From Aurantimonas manganoxydans SI85-9A1 (GTDB taxonomy: Bacteria; Pseudomonadota; Alphaproteobacteria; Rhizobiales; Rhizobiaceae), in assembly GCF_000153465.1 (NCBI RefSeq), contig NZ_CH672387.1:4098914-4162913 (forward strand): a DNA stretch of 64,000 nt, given 5' to 3'. Shown in pieces: positions 26,392 to 36,806 of this stretch. Made by a program: the position numbers and the translations under genes. Each line of letters begins with the position of its first letter. The stretch's first letter is position 1. The notes under the pieces were generated by a model. The model did no database searches. It was given only the letters and a program-made list of their open reading frames with translations, and had not been told where the DNA came from.

Positions 26392-27693
26392 ATGCAGGAC
26401 ACCGCTTTCCCGAATACCCCAAAGGGCTCCCGGTTCGGTTGGCCAAGGCCCGCGCGGCTGGAGGAGTTCAAAACGCGGTTAGAGGCCGAAGATTTGCCTA
26501 CAAACCGGGTGGTGTTTCAGGGCCTGAACCAAGACTTGCCGATCATTCGGGTCCCGATCGACCTGCCTAAATATCGGATGGCTAACGGTCGTACGGCCTC
26601 CCTGCAGGTTGAACACCTGGCACTGAACCCGGACTTGCGATCCGACCTGTTTACGGGCGACCCGGAGTTGTGGGACGCTCAGGAGGTCCAGCATGAGCTC
26701 CTGCTAAAGCTAGGCCGCGCCTCTGACCTAAATGGCTATTTCCAGGACCCGGCCCACCAACAAGTCGATCCTTTGTTGCTTGATGAGAATGGCTTTATCG
26801 TCAACGGCAACCGGCGCCTGTCGACGTGGCGCCAACTTCTCCACGACGAGCCAGAGAAATATGGCCACTTCGAACATATCGAAGTGGTCGTCCTCCCGCA
26901 CGCAACGGAGAAGGACCTCAATCGACTTGAGGCGCAGCTCCAGATCGATAAGGACATTCGGGCCGATTACAGCTGGGACGCTCAAGCCAACATGCTGGTC
27001 GCCAAGATGGAGCGTGACGGCATCAAGGCCGAAGAGTTGTGCAAGCTCTACCGAATGAAGGACGCCGAGTTCGCGCAGCTCCTCGATATGCGAGCCTACG
27101 CCGACGAATATCTCCGGTCGCGCGAAAAGGCCAACATGTGGTCGGAGGTTTCCGGACAAGAGCACACCTTCCAGCGCCTAGTGCAGCACCGTTCCAAGCT
27201 GTCCGGTGTTGGTCGCAAAGAAGTCTTCAAGGAAGCCGCCTTCGCGCTCATCGACGAACCAACTGCAGTCGGCCGGCTGTACATAGCCATTCCGGATCTC
27301 GCCGCGAACTTGGATAAGGTGGTAGACCGGCTTGCAGCCAAACTCGAAGGGGAGGCCACGACATCGGACGACGGGCTCGACGAGCTCTTCGGCACTGGAA
27401 AGACCGATGATAACACCGGTGCCAAGGAAGCCGGCTTGATTAATGCCCTGAAGGATTCGGCGCAACGCTCTCGCGCCCGAGAGGAGATCGCTGACGTCCT
27501 TGAAGCGGAGCGACAACTCAAGAAGGACGTCAAAAAGGCTGGCTTTCTGCTTGACCAGTGCGCGAAAGCGAACAGCTATTTGACAGCGGCGGCGAAGGAC
27601 GGCCTGCGGGCGGAGACAAAACTCACCGGTGTGTCGAAGCAGCTTGACGAGATCGAGGCGCGCGTCGCCACTATCCGCGCCTACCTGGTTTAG
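26392..27693 (+). CDS. ParB/sulfiredoxin-fold domain protein in defence operon
   Basis: A 433-residue protein. The N-terminal ParB-like domain shows IIRVPIDLPKYRMANGRT, then the signature VDPLLLDENGFIVNGNRRLSTWRQL (about 125-148), HIEVVVLPHATEKDLNRLEAQLQIDKDIRADYSWDA. A mid-protein helical region and a C-terminal coiled coil (AERQLKKDVKKAGFLLDQCAKANSYL) follow. ParB-fold proteins bind or cut DNA, or hydrolyse CTP; members occur as regulators in modification systems (DndB-like). The ATG at 26392 has GGAG five bases upstream; GTG at 26386 is an alternative overlapping the previous stop. One base separates it from the helicase gene. Confidence 0.65.
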   Translation: MQDTAFPNTPKGSRFGWPRPARLEEFKTRLEAEDLPTNRVVFQGLNQDLPIIRVPIDLPKYRMANGRTASLQVEHLALNPDLRSDLFTGDPELWDAQEVQHELLLKLGRASDLNGYFQDPAHQQVDPLLLDENGFIVNGNRRLSTWRQLLHDEPEKYGHFEHIEVVVLPHATEKDLNRLEAQLQIDKDIRADYSWDAQANMLVAKMERDGIKAEELCKLYRMKDAEFAQLLDMRAYADEYLRSREKANMWSEVSGQEHTFQRLVQHRSKLSGVGRKEVFKEAAFALIDEPTAVGRLYIAIPDLAANLDKVVDRLAAKLEGEATTSDDGLDELFGTGKTDDNTGAKEAGLINALKDSAQRSRAREEIADVLEAERQLKKDVKKAGFLLDQCAKANSYLTAAAKDGLRAETKLTGVSKQLDEIEARVATIRAYLV

Positions 27694-27694
27694 C

Positions 27695-29521
27695 ATGCTT
27701 AGCATCGACTACCGGGCCGGGGACCGGCGGGCCGTCTTCACCTGGGATGCAGGGGAAAGCTCCTCGTCGTGGGCGGCAATGCTGAAGCGCGTCGCCTCAG
27801 ACACAAGTCGCGAAGCCGTACTGGAGGGGGTTGCGGGCGTCTCTCTGCCCTGGTGGGGGTTTGTAGGAGCGCGCGATCAGTTCCTACAGGTGTTTCGGGC
27901 CGGCGGCCTGAAGGTTGGTGCGGGTCTATCCATTAGCCCGCGAGCTACGACCCTGCTCCAGCAATCCCGGCGCGCGGCAGAAAGTTATTGGGCCGCAGCC
28001 GAAGCCCCGCCGCTTGGGCAGGTAGAGCTCCTGGCCTCCCTAAAGGCTGCGGGTTTCGGGCGCGACCTTTCCCAGCAGCAGACCCCTAATGTGGCCCGGC
28101 TCGCTGCCTTGCCGTCAGCGGCGACCTTCTCTGTTCCTGGGGCCGGCAAGACCACAGAGGCGCTGGCGTTCTTTACCCTGCGGGCCGTGCCGGGCGATCG
28201 TCTGCTCGTCATCGCGCCCAAGAACGCCTTTGCGGCTTGGGACGAACAAATCCGCGAATGCCTCCCGCTAACCGAAGCCACCTTCGAGCGCCTTCGCGGC
28301 GGCCGTGATCGCATCGCAGCCGCCTTGGGGAACGACCCCGGCCTGATGCTAATGACCTATCAGCAGCTACCGAGGGTTCAGGACTTGATCGCCAAGCATC
28401 TGGCGCAATACCGCACCTTTGTCTTCCTCGACGAAAGCCACCGCATCAAAGCTGGCGTAACAGGGGCCAGCGGTCGCTCTGTGATCGAGCTGGCTCACCT
28501 TCCGGTCGGCAAGCTCGTCATGAGCGGCACGCCCATGCCGCAGGCGGTCAGCGACCTCATTCCGCAGTTCCAGTTTCTCTATCCGGAGATTTCAGCGGAA
28601 GAGGACACGGTCGTCGATCTGATGCGCCCGATCCACGTGCGGACGAACAAGAAGCAACTCGATCTGCCGGAAGTTACCCGAAACCTGGTGTCGTTGCCAA
28701 TGGCGCCGGTCCAAGGGGAGCTCTACGAGTTGATGCGTCTGGAAGTTGCCCGCGAAGCCTCCGCCTTGCTAGACATTCAAGGGCGCCAGACGTTCCGCGC
28801 TCTGGGTCGGTCAGTCTCTAGGCTGCTCCAGTTCGTCTCCAACCCGTCCCTCCTCGCCGCGCAAATCGGCTTTGCGCACCACGACCTCTTGGCAGCAGTG
28901 CTGGCCGAAGGCGAAGGCCCGAAGCTTCAATACGTTCTCAAGCGCGCGCGGCAGCTCTCACGTGAGGGTCACAAGGTCCTGATCTGGTCCTCGTTCGTCC
29001 GCAATGTCGAATACATGGCCTCACGACTGGCCGACCTTGGCGCCGTCTACATTCATGGTGGCGTTGACGCTGGCGATGAGGACGACGCCGATACCCGCGA
29101 AGGCAAGATCAAAGCCTTCCACGACGACGAAAACGTCCGTGTCATGGTTGCCAATCCCGCAGCCGCTAGTGAAGGCATTAGTCTGCACCGCGTCTGTCAT
29201 CATGCCATTTATCTGGACCGCACTTTCAATGCCGCCCACTACCTTCAATCAGAGGACCGAATTCACCGGTTTGGCCTGCCGCGCGACCAGAAGACCATCA
29301 TCGAGATCGTCGAATGTACCCGAACTGTCGACGAGACGGTCCGCAGCCGACTTGGCTTCAAAATTGGTGAGATGGCCAGAGCCCTCAATGACTCTTCGCT
29401 CGCGCCGGATCCGATCCAGATCGATCCGATCGATGTCGAGGCGGAAGATTTCGAGGAGTACACCACCGGCCTTCAGCTTGACGATGTTCGGGCACTCGTC
29501 GAGCTAGGCCGCTCGTCGTGA
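27695..29521 (+). CDS. SNF2-type superfamily II helicase/translocase
   Basis: A 608-residue protein. A novel N-terminal part of about 125 residues is followed by the two-lobed SF2 motor: Walker A SVPGAGKTTE (about 146-155), Walker B/DESH in FVFLDESHRIK (246-249), motif III MSGTPMP (277-282), and motif VI QSEDRIHRFG (518-527) in the second lobe after KVLIWSSFVRNVEYMASRL and VMVANPAAASEG. SNF2-family motors translocate along double-stranded DNA and drive several restriction systems. Start ATG at 27695 follows the ParB-like stop by one base; the upstream in-frame residues are rejected. It overlaps the next gene by four bases (GTGA). Confidence 0.88.
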   Translation: MLSIDYRAGDRRAVFTWDAGESSSSWAAMLKRVASDTSREAVLEGVAGVSLPWWGFVGARDQFLQVFRAGGLKVGAGLSISPRATTLLQQSRRAAESYWAAAEAPPLGQVELLASLKAAGFGRDLSQQQTPNVARLAALPSAATFSVPGAGKTTEALAFFTLRAVPGDRLLVIAPKNAFAAWDEQIRECLPLTEATFERLRGGRDRIAAALGNDPGLMLMTYQQLPRVQDLIAKHLAQYRTFVFLDESHRIKAGVTGASGRSVIELAHLPVGKLVMSGTPMPQAVSDLIPQFQFLYPEISAEEDTVVDLMRPIHVRTNKKQLDLPEVTRNLVSLPMAPVQGELYELMRLEVAREASALLDIQGRQTFRALGRSVSRLLQFVSNPSLLAAQIGFAHHDLLAAVLAEGEGPKLQYVLKRARQLSREGHKVLIWSSFVRNVEYMASRLADLGAVYIHGGVDAGDEDDADTREGKIKAFHDDENVRVMVANPAAASEGISLHRVCHHAIYLDRTFNAAHYLQSEDRIHRFGLPRDQKTIIEIVECTRTVDETVRSRLGFKIGEMARALNDSSLAPDPIQIDPIDVEAEDFEEYTTGLQLDDVRALVELGRSS

Positions 29522-30378
29522 CCCTGCTGCTCTCGCCTGGCCTGGCACAGGCGGGCATTGCTCTGCTCGAAATCCTGCAGCGACGTTCGCTGACGGCCCA
29601 AGAAGTCCTGACGGGCTTGCCGAAGGTGGGCGCCATGCCAGCCAGCGCCGTGCTTTCACTCGCCGAGGCCTTAGGCTGGCTCGACATCACCGATACGGGG
29701 CTGCTCCAGGCCTCGGCGGCGGGATTGAACGTCCAGGGCGCGGGTGGTTACGAACTCGCCTTGCGCTGCATCCTTATCAATTATGTCGAGGCTCATAAGC
29801 CTGACTGGCTGCAGAACGCGACCTACGGGCGATCACGGGTCCTAAGCTTCTGTCCGGTTGGTGTGAGGCAAGTCTTCGTTGAAGCCGGCCTGGCAGGTCC
29901 GCCCACGGGCGACCTTGTCGACTTCTGGGATCGGCTCGCAGGGATCGCCCGCGGCCTCCAGAAGGATCACCTGATTGCCATCGGTCGCGAAGGCGAAAGG
30001 CTGACGCTCGCCTATGAGGAAGCACGAACCGGATCAATACCGTATTGGGCTGCGATCGACAGCAACCAGGACGGCTACGACGTTCTTTCCATCAGGAGCG
30101 CGGAGAACCGCGCCCTTCTATCGATCGAGGTAAAAGCGAGCCGGAGCGGAAAAGACGGCGCGCTGCACCTAACACGTCACGAATGGGAGATAGCGATCGA
30201 GCGCACCGCTCACGTCTTCCACCTCTGGGACTTGAGGGTAGCTCCCCCCCAGTTAGCGGCCGTCAGTATGGGAGCAATGCTCAAACACATTCCAACGGAC
30301 GCGGGCGCGGGCGGCTGGGAGGTGGTCAAAGTGCCCTTCGCCGCCTTCGCGGATTTGTTCGGGCCGACAGGCCATTAG
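29518..30378 (+). CDS. DUF3883 (NO VEIN) nuclease-like domain protein
   Basis: A 286-residue protein. The N-terminus is a helix-rich, possibly winged-helix part (ALLEILQRRSLTAQEVLTGLPKVGAMP). Residues about 175-240 match the DUF3883 domain: YWAAIDSNQDGYDVLSI, LLSIEVKASRS, LHLTRHEWEIAIERTAHVFHLW. The D188, E204 and K206 arrangement resembles the PD-(D/E)XK restriction core, so it is a candidate DNA-cutting subunit. It begins at GTG 29518 inside the helicase stop (GTGA) and ends one base from the end of the convergent methyltransferase gene. Confidence 0.75.
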   Translation: MTLLLSPGLAQAGIALLEILQRRSLTAQEVLTGLPKVGAMPASAVLSLAEALGWLDITDTGLLQASAAGLNVQGAGGYELALRCILINYVEAHKPDWLQNATYGRSRVLSFCPVGVRQVFVEAGLAGPPTGDLVDFWDRLAGIARGLQKDHLIAIGREGERLTLAYEEARTGSIPYWAAIDSNQDGYDVLSIRSAENRALLSIEVKASRSGKDGALHLTRHEWEIAIERTAHVFHLWDLRVAPPQLAAVSMGAMLKHIPTDAGAGGWEVVKVPFAAFADLFGPTGH

Positions 30379-32004
30379 TCAGGCTGCTGCCTTTTGTTGG
30401 CGATGCCAAGGTAGGGTGTTGAACCAGGCTCCGACCAGAAGACCACTCAATATGGCCAGCGCGTGGGTAGTGAGCTTCTTCGACCCCGGGATGTAGTCCC
30501 CCTCCTCCTCTTCAGCCGCCGCCGCCATAACGTAGCCGATCACCGCATGCTGGTCGTCGACTGCCAGAAACTGCAACCGCCGATGAACTTTGATGCCCAG
30601 CTCGCCCAGAAGGTCCGCCACCTCGAATGGCCGCATGCCTTCAGCGCGATGCGACCAGGCGGCCTGAAGCCCGGCAGGCGTCGTCCCTTGCAGCCTCTGC
30701 TCCGCCATGGCGAACTCCACGCCCGCCGCCATCATGAGCGTCTTAATCAGAGGCGAGGTCCGGAGCTGTCGCAACAAGTTCTGATCGAGCTCGATCTGCC
30801 TAATATCGACCGATGGCCCGAAGAAGAACCGAACTTGCCAGTCCCGTTCCTGCCCGCGCCCATTGGCGAGCTCAAACCTCATGCCACTCTTAAAGCGCAG
30901 ACCCGGCAAAGCTGCGCGGAAACTGCGGCCGGCCGGATAGGTGCGCCCTTCCGTGGTTGGCGGTGTGACAATCGCCGCCTTTCTCGGAAGCCTCAAATCT
31001 ACGCCCGCTTCGCTATACGGGACCAATGCCCCGGGCGAGATACCCTTGGCGGCTTGCGCTACCAAATAGGCGAAGGTCGGCGGAATAGCGTTACCAACCA
31101 TCCTCACCTTTTCCGGGAACGACTTCGCGTAAAATTGGTAGGTTATGGGGAAGCCCTGAAGGCAGGCGCGTTCCCGAATGCTCAGGCGACGGAAACGGTT
31201 AGCGCCATCCTGTATAACAATGCTTTCCCGGGACACTCGGGTGCATGTGGCGGTAACCGTGCGGCCAGGCAAATCCATTGCATCTGGGAAGGCCATGTTG
31301 TTGTAGACGGGGTGGTAAGTTTTGGCCTCGCGGTTCATGCGGAGCTCTTCCGCATTTAGGGCGCCTTCGGTTTGGCGTTCAGTCAAGGTGGCGGCAGGTA
31401 GCACGCAACCCCACACCGGATCCACGACTTCATCGCTCGATGCGATCGCCGCGACGACGTCTCCGAGCGTCCGCCGCGGAAGGCGCGACTGATACGATGC
31501 GATCGCATCGAACGGGATATTACCCGCAATGCAACGCCGGCGGGACTGAGGTGTCCCGTAATCAGAGAAGTTTATGATCTTGATCTGCATCTCAAGATGG
31601 CGAAACCGGTAAAGCGGATGCCGGGCGTCCGCCATGCCCCGTTCCAATACCTGAGCTACACGCGGCACGTTTTCCAGCGCCCAAAACTTCGGCCTCAGGT
31701 GGTCGATAACTTCCATGAACCGGACCAAATCCTTCAGCCCTTCATCGAGATCGCCACCCCCACCTCTATTCGAATAGGAAAACTCAGTGCAGGGCGGGCT
31801 GCCGACGACCAGGTCAATATTGGGCGGTAGATCATGGAGGTGCAGCTGGCGAACATCTACAGGCTTGAGATCGCCCCCATGATTGCCATTGTGGGTGTCG
31901 ACCGCCGCCTGCCACCACTCATAGGACGCCACGACCTCTACACCGGCCAAGCGAAGACCAAGGCTCCACCCACCAATTCCGGCATATAGATCAATCGCAC
32001 GCAT
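30379..32004 (-). CDS. C5-cytosine DNA methyltransferase with long C-terminal extension
   Basis: A 541-residue protein. Motif I is DLYAGIGGWSLGL (5-17), motif IV GSPPCTEFSYSN (68-79, catalytic Cys72), motif VI ALENV (109-113), motif VIII PQSRRRC, motif X near RMVGNAIPPTFAYLVAQAA. It transfers methyl from AdoMet to carbon 5 of cytosine. The last 200 residues after motif X are unusual (PGLRFKSGMRFELANGRGQ, WQVRFFFGPSVDIRQIELDQN) and not recognised. As the modification partner it would protect host DNA. The reading frame ends adjacent to the DUF3883 gene on the opposite strand and starts 33 bases after the integrase stop. Confidence 0.85.
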   Translation of the reverse strand: MRAIDLYAGIGGWSLGLRLAGVEVVASYEWWQAAVDTHNGNHGGDLKPVDVRQLHLHDLPPNIDLVVGSPPCTEFSYSNRGGGGDLDEGLKDLVRFMEVIDHLRPKFWALENVPRVAQVLERGMADARHPLYRFRHLEMQIKIINFSDYGTPQSRRRCIAGNIPFDAIASYQSRLPRRTLGDVVAAIASSDEVVDPVWGCVLPAATLTERQTEGALNAEELRMNREAKTYHPVYNNMAFPDAMDLPGRTVTATCTRVSRESIVIQDGANRFRRLSIRERACLQGFPITYQFYAKSFPEKVRMVGNAIPPTFAYLVAQAAKGISPGALVPYSEAGVDLRLPRKAAIVTPPTTEGRTYPAGRSFRAALPGLRFKSGMRFELANGRGQERDWQVRFFFGPSVDIRQIELDQNLLRQLRTSPLIKTLMMAAGVEFAMAEQRLQGTTPAGLQAAWSHRAEGMRPFEVADLLGELGIKVHRRLQFLAVDDQHAVIGYVMAAAAEEEEGDYIPGSKKLTTHALAILSGLLVGAWFNTLPWHRQQKAAA

Positions 32005-32037
32005 CAGCGTCCTCCCGCGCGCCTCATGCGCATATCT

Positions 32038-33765
32038 TCAGCTACCCGAGCTTTTACCTGAGCGGCGCGAAGTCGCAAGATTCGTGCAGTCTTCGATCCA
32101 CAGTGCGCTGAGATCAATCGCCGGATAAGAAATTTTCTCGATTTCTCTGGCGAGTGTGGCCGGTCGCAAGCCGCTTCCATACGTCTCTTCCGTTCGCCCC
32201 GACGTCCATCCGCCGAGTGCGCGAACACGTTCGGCTGAAATGTCCGCCTCCCGCAAGGCATCCCGATAAGTGTGACGGAAAGAGTGAAAGACTTTCCGGC
32301 GGTCATCAATCCCGACATGCTGGAGGAAGCGCGCGAAGAATTTCGAGAACAGGTTAGACCGATATTCCGTCGAGCCGAGAGGCAATTCCGGGAACACAGG
32401 TGCATTCGCCGGCCGGGTCGCGCGCTGCTGTTCGACGTGCTTGAGAAGCCCTATCGCTCTCAGCTCAGGGTGGACCGGTACGAAGCGTTGTCCGGCTTCT
32501 GTTTTCACCCGCTTTTTCTCATCGTCGCTACTTCGGATCAAAATCACGTCTGTCCCGTCTACGACCGCAAAATCATCGAGCGTGAGCTGGCAAATCTCGT
32601 TGAGACGCATCCCGGTGTATAGCGAGATCAGCGGCACCCAGAAGCGGCCTCGCCGGACGATATGGGGGCCGGGCCGGGAATAGCCCGCGCCATCGTTCTT
32701 GCATCCCCGGTAGAGCGGTGCCGCAAAAATCCGCTGAAGGTCGTCTCCGGTAAACGGGAAGCGCCTGTCCTTTGCCGCGATCTTGGACCGTCTGAAGAGT
32801 AGGCCGGCCGCGGGGTCTGAGCTAATTATGCCCTCGTGAAGAGCGAACCGAGTTAAGGCGCCGAGCTGACGAAGGTAACCGTTCGCGGTCTCTGGCGAAA
32901 GTTTTGGCAAGCCGTGCGCTTTCGTCAGTTCGACGACTCTAAGCGGATCGAGGCCGGGAAAGTGCTTAGAGGCATTACTGGGATAGCGCTCAAGGAAACG
33001 CATGAAGGCCCGTACTTTCTCGCGGCTGATGTCGCTGACTAGCGTCTCGCTACCGAAAAAAGCTTCTAACATCCGCCACTGCGCCTGCCGCTTGGCCAGC
33101 GTCTTGCCGCGCAGTTGGGGGCGGGACAGGTCGGCTTGGAAGTTCTCGATCAGAGTGGAGAGCCGCGTTTTTGCAACCAGATGCAATTGCGCCGACTGCG
33201 GCGTGCTGAAGTAGGGATCGAGTGCGATTGGCGCGGAGGGGAAGTCTCGCAGAACGCGCCTTCGCTCAAGTTCTAAGTGGCCGGCATGAAGGGTTTCCTG
33301 GAGGCAGAGGAATGCAGGCTCGTTTTCGTCAGCCTCAAGCCCATTTTCATCCAGAAGCTCTTGGGCATCCCCAAACAGCTGCGGCGCCATCAAATCCCAC
33401 GAGGCGGCTTCCTGTAGTTCTCGTATAGCGGCATCGTAAGTCGTTGGCGCGTCCGCCTCGCCGGCCTGCTGCTCGATGGCGCTCGGGTCAGATCGCTGAA
33501 CGAACCAGTTTGCAACCAGTTGCAAAACGTCGCCTTTGCGGAGCGGCTGCTTCTTGTCTAAGCCGGCCTTCCGCCTCAACGCGTCCCACTCCGCGTCCAG
33601 TGTCACCCTTTCCAATCGGGCGAAACTGCAGGCCTCCTTGTAGTCGCCAGTCCGCAGCGATCGTCGGACTTCGCCTTTTCCAACGACCTCACGAAGAGCA
33701 TCAGGCACGCGAACGCGAAGCCAGTAAGTGCTGCCGCGAAGCTTGATACCGTTTTGCCGAGCCAT
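32038..33765 (-). CDS. Tyrosine-type site-specific integrase of the island
   Basis: A 575-residue integrase. The N-terminus (GIKLRGSTYWLRVRVPDALREVVGKGEVRRSLRTGDYKEA) is the DUF6538-like arm-binding segment; the middle is helical; the catalytic domain has Arg in SLYTGMRLNEICQLTLDDF, HSFRH (His494, Arg497) and Tyr near 529 in TEETYGSG. It catalyses insertion and excision at the tRNA-Ala attachment sites. The ATG at 33765 is used because the homology begins there; upstream residues in the frame run into the repeat-rich promoter. It has no classical ribosome site. The gene ends 33 bases upstream of the methyltransferase start. Confidence 0.92.
   Translation of the reverse strand: MARQNGIKLRGSTYWLRVRVPDALREVVGKGEVRRSLRTGDYKEACSFARLERVTLDAEWDALRRKAGLDKKQPLRKGDVLQLVANWFVQRSDPSAIEQQAGEADAPTTYDAAIRELQEAASWDLMAPQLFGDAQELLDENGLEADENEPAFLCLQETLHAGHLELERRRVLRDFPSAPIALDPYFSTPQSAQLHLVAKTRLSTLIENFQADLSRPQLRGKTLAKRQAQWRMLEAFFGSETLVSDISREKVRAFMRFLERYPSNASKHFPGLDPLRVVELTKAHGLPKLSPETANGYLRQLGALTRFALHEGIISSDPAAGLLFRRSKIAAKDRRFPFTGDDLQRIFAAPLYRGCKNDGAGYSRPGPHIVRRGRFWVPLISLYTGMRLNEICQLTLDDFAVVDGTDVILIRSSDDEKKRVKTEAGQRFVPVHPELRAIGLLKHVEQQRATRPANAPVFPELPLGSTEYRSNLFSKFFARFLQHVGIDDRRKVFHSFRHTYRDALREADISAERVRALGGWTSGRTEETYGSGLRPATLAREIEKISYPAIDLSALWIEDCTNLATSRRSGKSSGS
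33509..33526. repeat. TTTGCA(N6)TGCAAA palindrome inside integrase gene
   Basis: TTTGCAACCAGTTGCAAA within the integrase coding sequence (opposite strand encodes LQLVAN). A second, looser copy (TTTGCAACCAGATGCAAT) is at 33170-33187, also coding. Both are in the same orientation as the intergenic copies at 20039 and 24594. Confidence 0.4.
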
Positions 33766-33773
33766 GCTGTGAC

Positions 33774-33809
33774 GTGCCTGTGTACCACATTTGTGTACCA
33801 CACAGGCAC
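33774..33809. promoter_or_regulatory. Integrase promoter repeats / candidate arm-type sites
   Basis: Just upstream of the integrase start an inverted repeat GTGCCTGTG/CACAGGCAC (33774-33782 with 33801-33809) encloses two direct copies of TGTGTACCACA. A related sequence GTGCCTG-TTTTGTGTACCA occurs at 17393-17413 near the other island end. Shared sequence at both ends next to the attachment repeats is typical of integrase arm-binding sites or a self-repression operator. Confidence 0.5.
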
Positions 33810-33863
33810 GCAAAACCCCTGCAAAGCAAGGACTTCCAGCTAATTCAATTAGATATAAAAAAT

Positions 33864-33939
<76 letters not shown>

Positions 33940-34141
33940 ACGCCGCCGGTTGGCCGGCGAATATCGGAGCCCGTCTGGTGGTCGGGCTCGCGTTGTGTGG
34001 GCGGGGTTTAATCAAGCCCGCCGCGAGGGTCAAGTGGTTTTCCCTCGTCAGGATGCGATGCCGACGAATTTTCCGGAACCGCCTGTTTTCGCAGGGTCCC
34101 GCCGGCCGGTCGGCCGACGGTTATGCGCCTTGAAGACCGGA

Positions 34142-34597
34142 TCAGTCCTCGTCGTCGTCGCGGCCGCCGCCGATGATGTCGGAGACGTCGTCGTCGTCAT
34201 CCTCGTCGTCCGGCAGGTAGGCGGCGTCGTCATCGTCGTCGTCGGCGGTGGCGTCTTCGTCGTCGGTCTCGTCGACATCCGTTTTGGCCTTGGCCTTGGC
34301 GGTCCCCTCTTCTTCCTCGACGTCGTTGAGCGAGACGGTGTTGTCGGTCTGCTCGATCTCCACCGTATCGTCCTCATCCTCCTCTTCTTCCTCGTCGGCC
34401 GCCTGCTTGGCGGCCGCCGCCTTGGCTTTTGCCTTGGCGGCTGCGGCGGAGGAGCGCGAAACCTCGACGGTCTCGAAGAACGACAGCGGATAGGTCTTGC
34501 CGGTGAAGGGCGAGACGATCGGATCGCGGTTCAGGTCGTAGAACTTCTTCCCGGTCTCGGGATCGGTCCGCTTGGTGCCAAGTTCGGATTTCGCCAT
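34142..34597 (-). CDS. TIGR02300 family acidic protein
   Basis: A 151-residue protein. The first 40 residues carry the family signature GTKRTDPETGKKFYDLNRDPIVSPFTGKTYPLSFF; the rest is a very acidic low-complexity tail, Asp/Glu-rich with Ala-Lys patches (AKAKAKAAAAKQAADEEEEE). The function is unknown. The ATG at 34597 follows GAGG by six bases; the longer frame to 34906 is rejected. It is divergent from aroA and beside tRNA-Ala, the usual order in Rhizobiales. Confidence 0.85.
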   Translation of the reverse strand: MAKSELGTKRTDPETGKKFYDLNRDPIVSPFTGKTYPLSFFETVEVSRSSAAAAKAKAKAAAAKQAADEEEEEDEDDTVEIEQTDNTVSLNDVEEEEGTAKAKAKTDVDETDDEDATADDDDDDAAYLPDDEDDDDDVSDIIGGGRDDDED

Positions 34598-36396
<1,799 letters not shown>

Positions 36397-36397
36397 C

Positions 36398-36802
36398 TTG
36401 ACGGCGTTCCTGGCGCTCCTGTTCTTCTCGCCGCTGGCCTTCATCTACGGGCGCTACCGCGCCCGAAAGCTGCGGACGATGCCGGGAACCCTGAAGGGCC
36501 GCCTCGCCGCGCTGCTGCCCATGCCGCTCTTCGTCGCCGGCTGCGTCGTCCTCGCCATTCTCCAGGCCAATGCGCCGCTCGGCGCGGGCGATGCGGTGCT
36601 GGCCACCGGGAACGGCGTCCTCGACTTCGTCATCGGCGCCGCCCGCAAGATCGGCGAACTGGCGCTGATCCTGTTCATGGTGGCAATTCCCTATCTCCTC
36701 GGCGCGGTGATCGCCGCCGTGCTCCTGGTTCTCGACGCCCGCGGTGTCGCCACCCTCGCCACCCCGACGCCCGAACCGGATGCGTCGGCTAATACGGATT
36801 GA
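36398..36802 (+). CDS. Small membrane protein between aroA and cmk
   Basis: About 134 residues with three hydrophobic segments (FLALLFFSPLAFIYG, LLPMPLFVAGCVVLAILQA, ELALILFMVAIPYLLGAVIAAVLLVL). I do not recognise the family. I place the start at TTG 36398, two bases after the aroA stop and with GGAG upstream; an ATG at 36368 overlapping aroA would give ten more residues. Position between two essential genes, and codon use like theirs, support a real gene co-transcribed with them. Confidence 0.6.
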   Translation: MTAFLALLFFSPLAFIYGRYRARKLRTMPGTLKGRLAALLPMPLFVAGCVVLAILQANAPLGAGDAVLATGNGVLDFVIGAARKIGELALILFMVAIPYLLGAVIAAVLLVLDARGVATLATPTPEPDASANTD

Positions 36803-36806
36803 CCCC

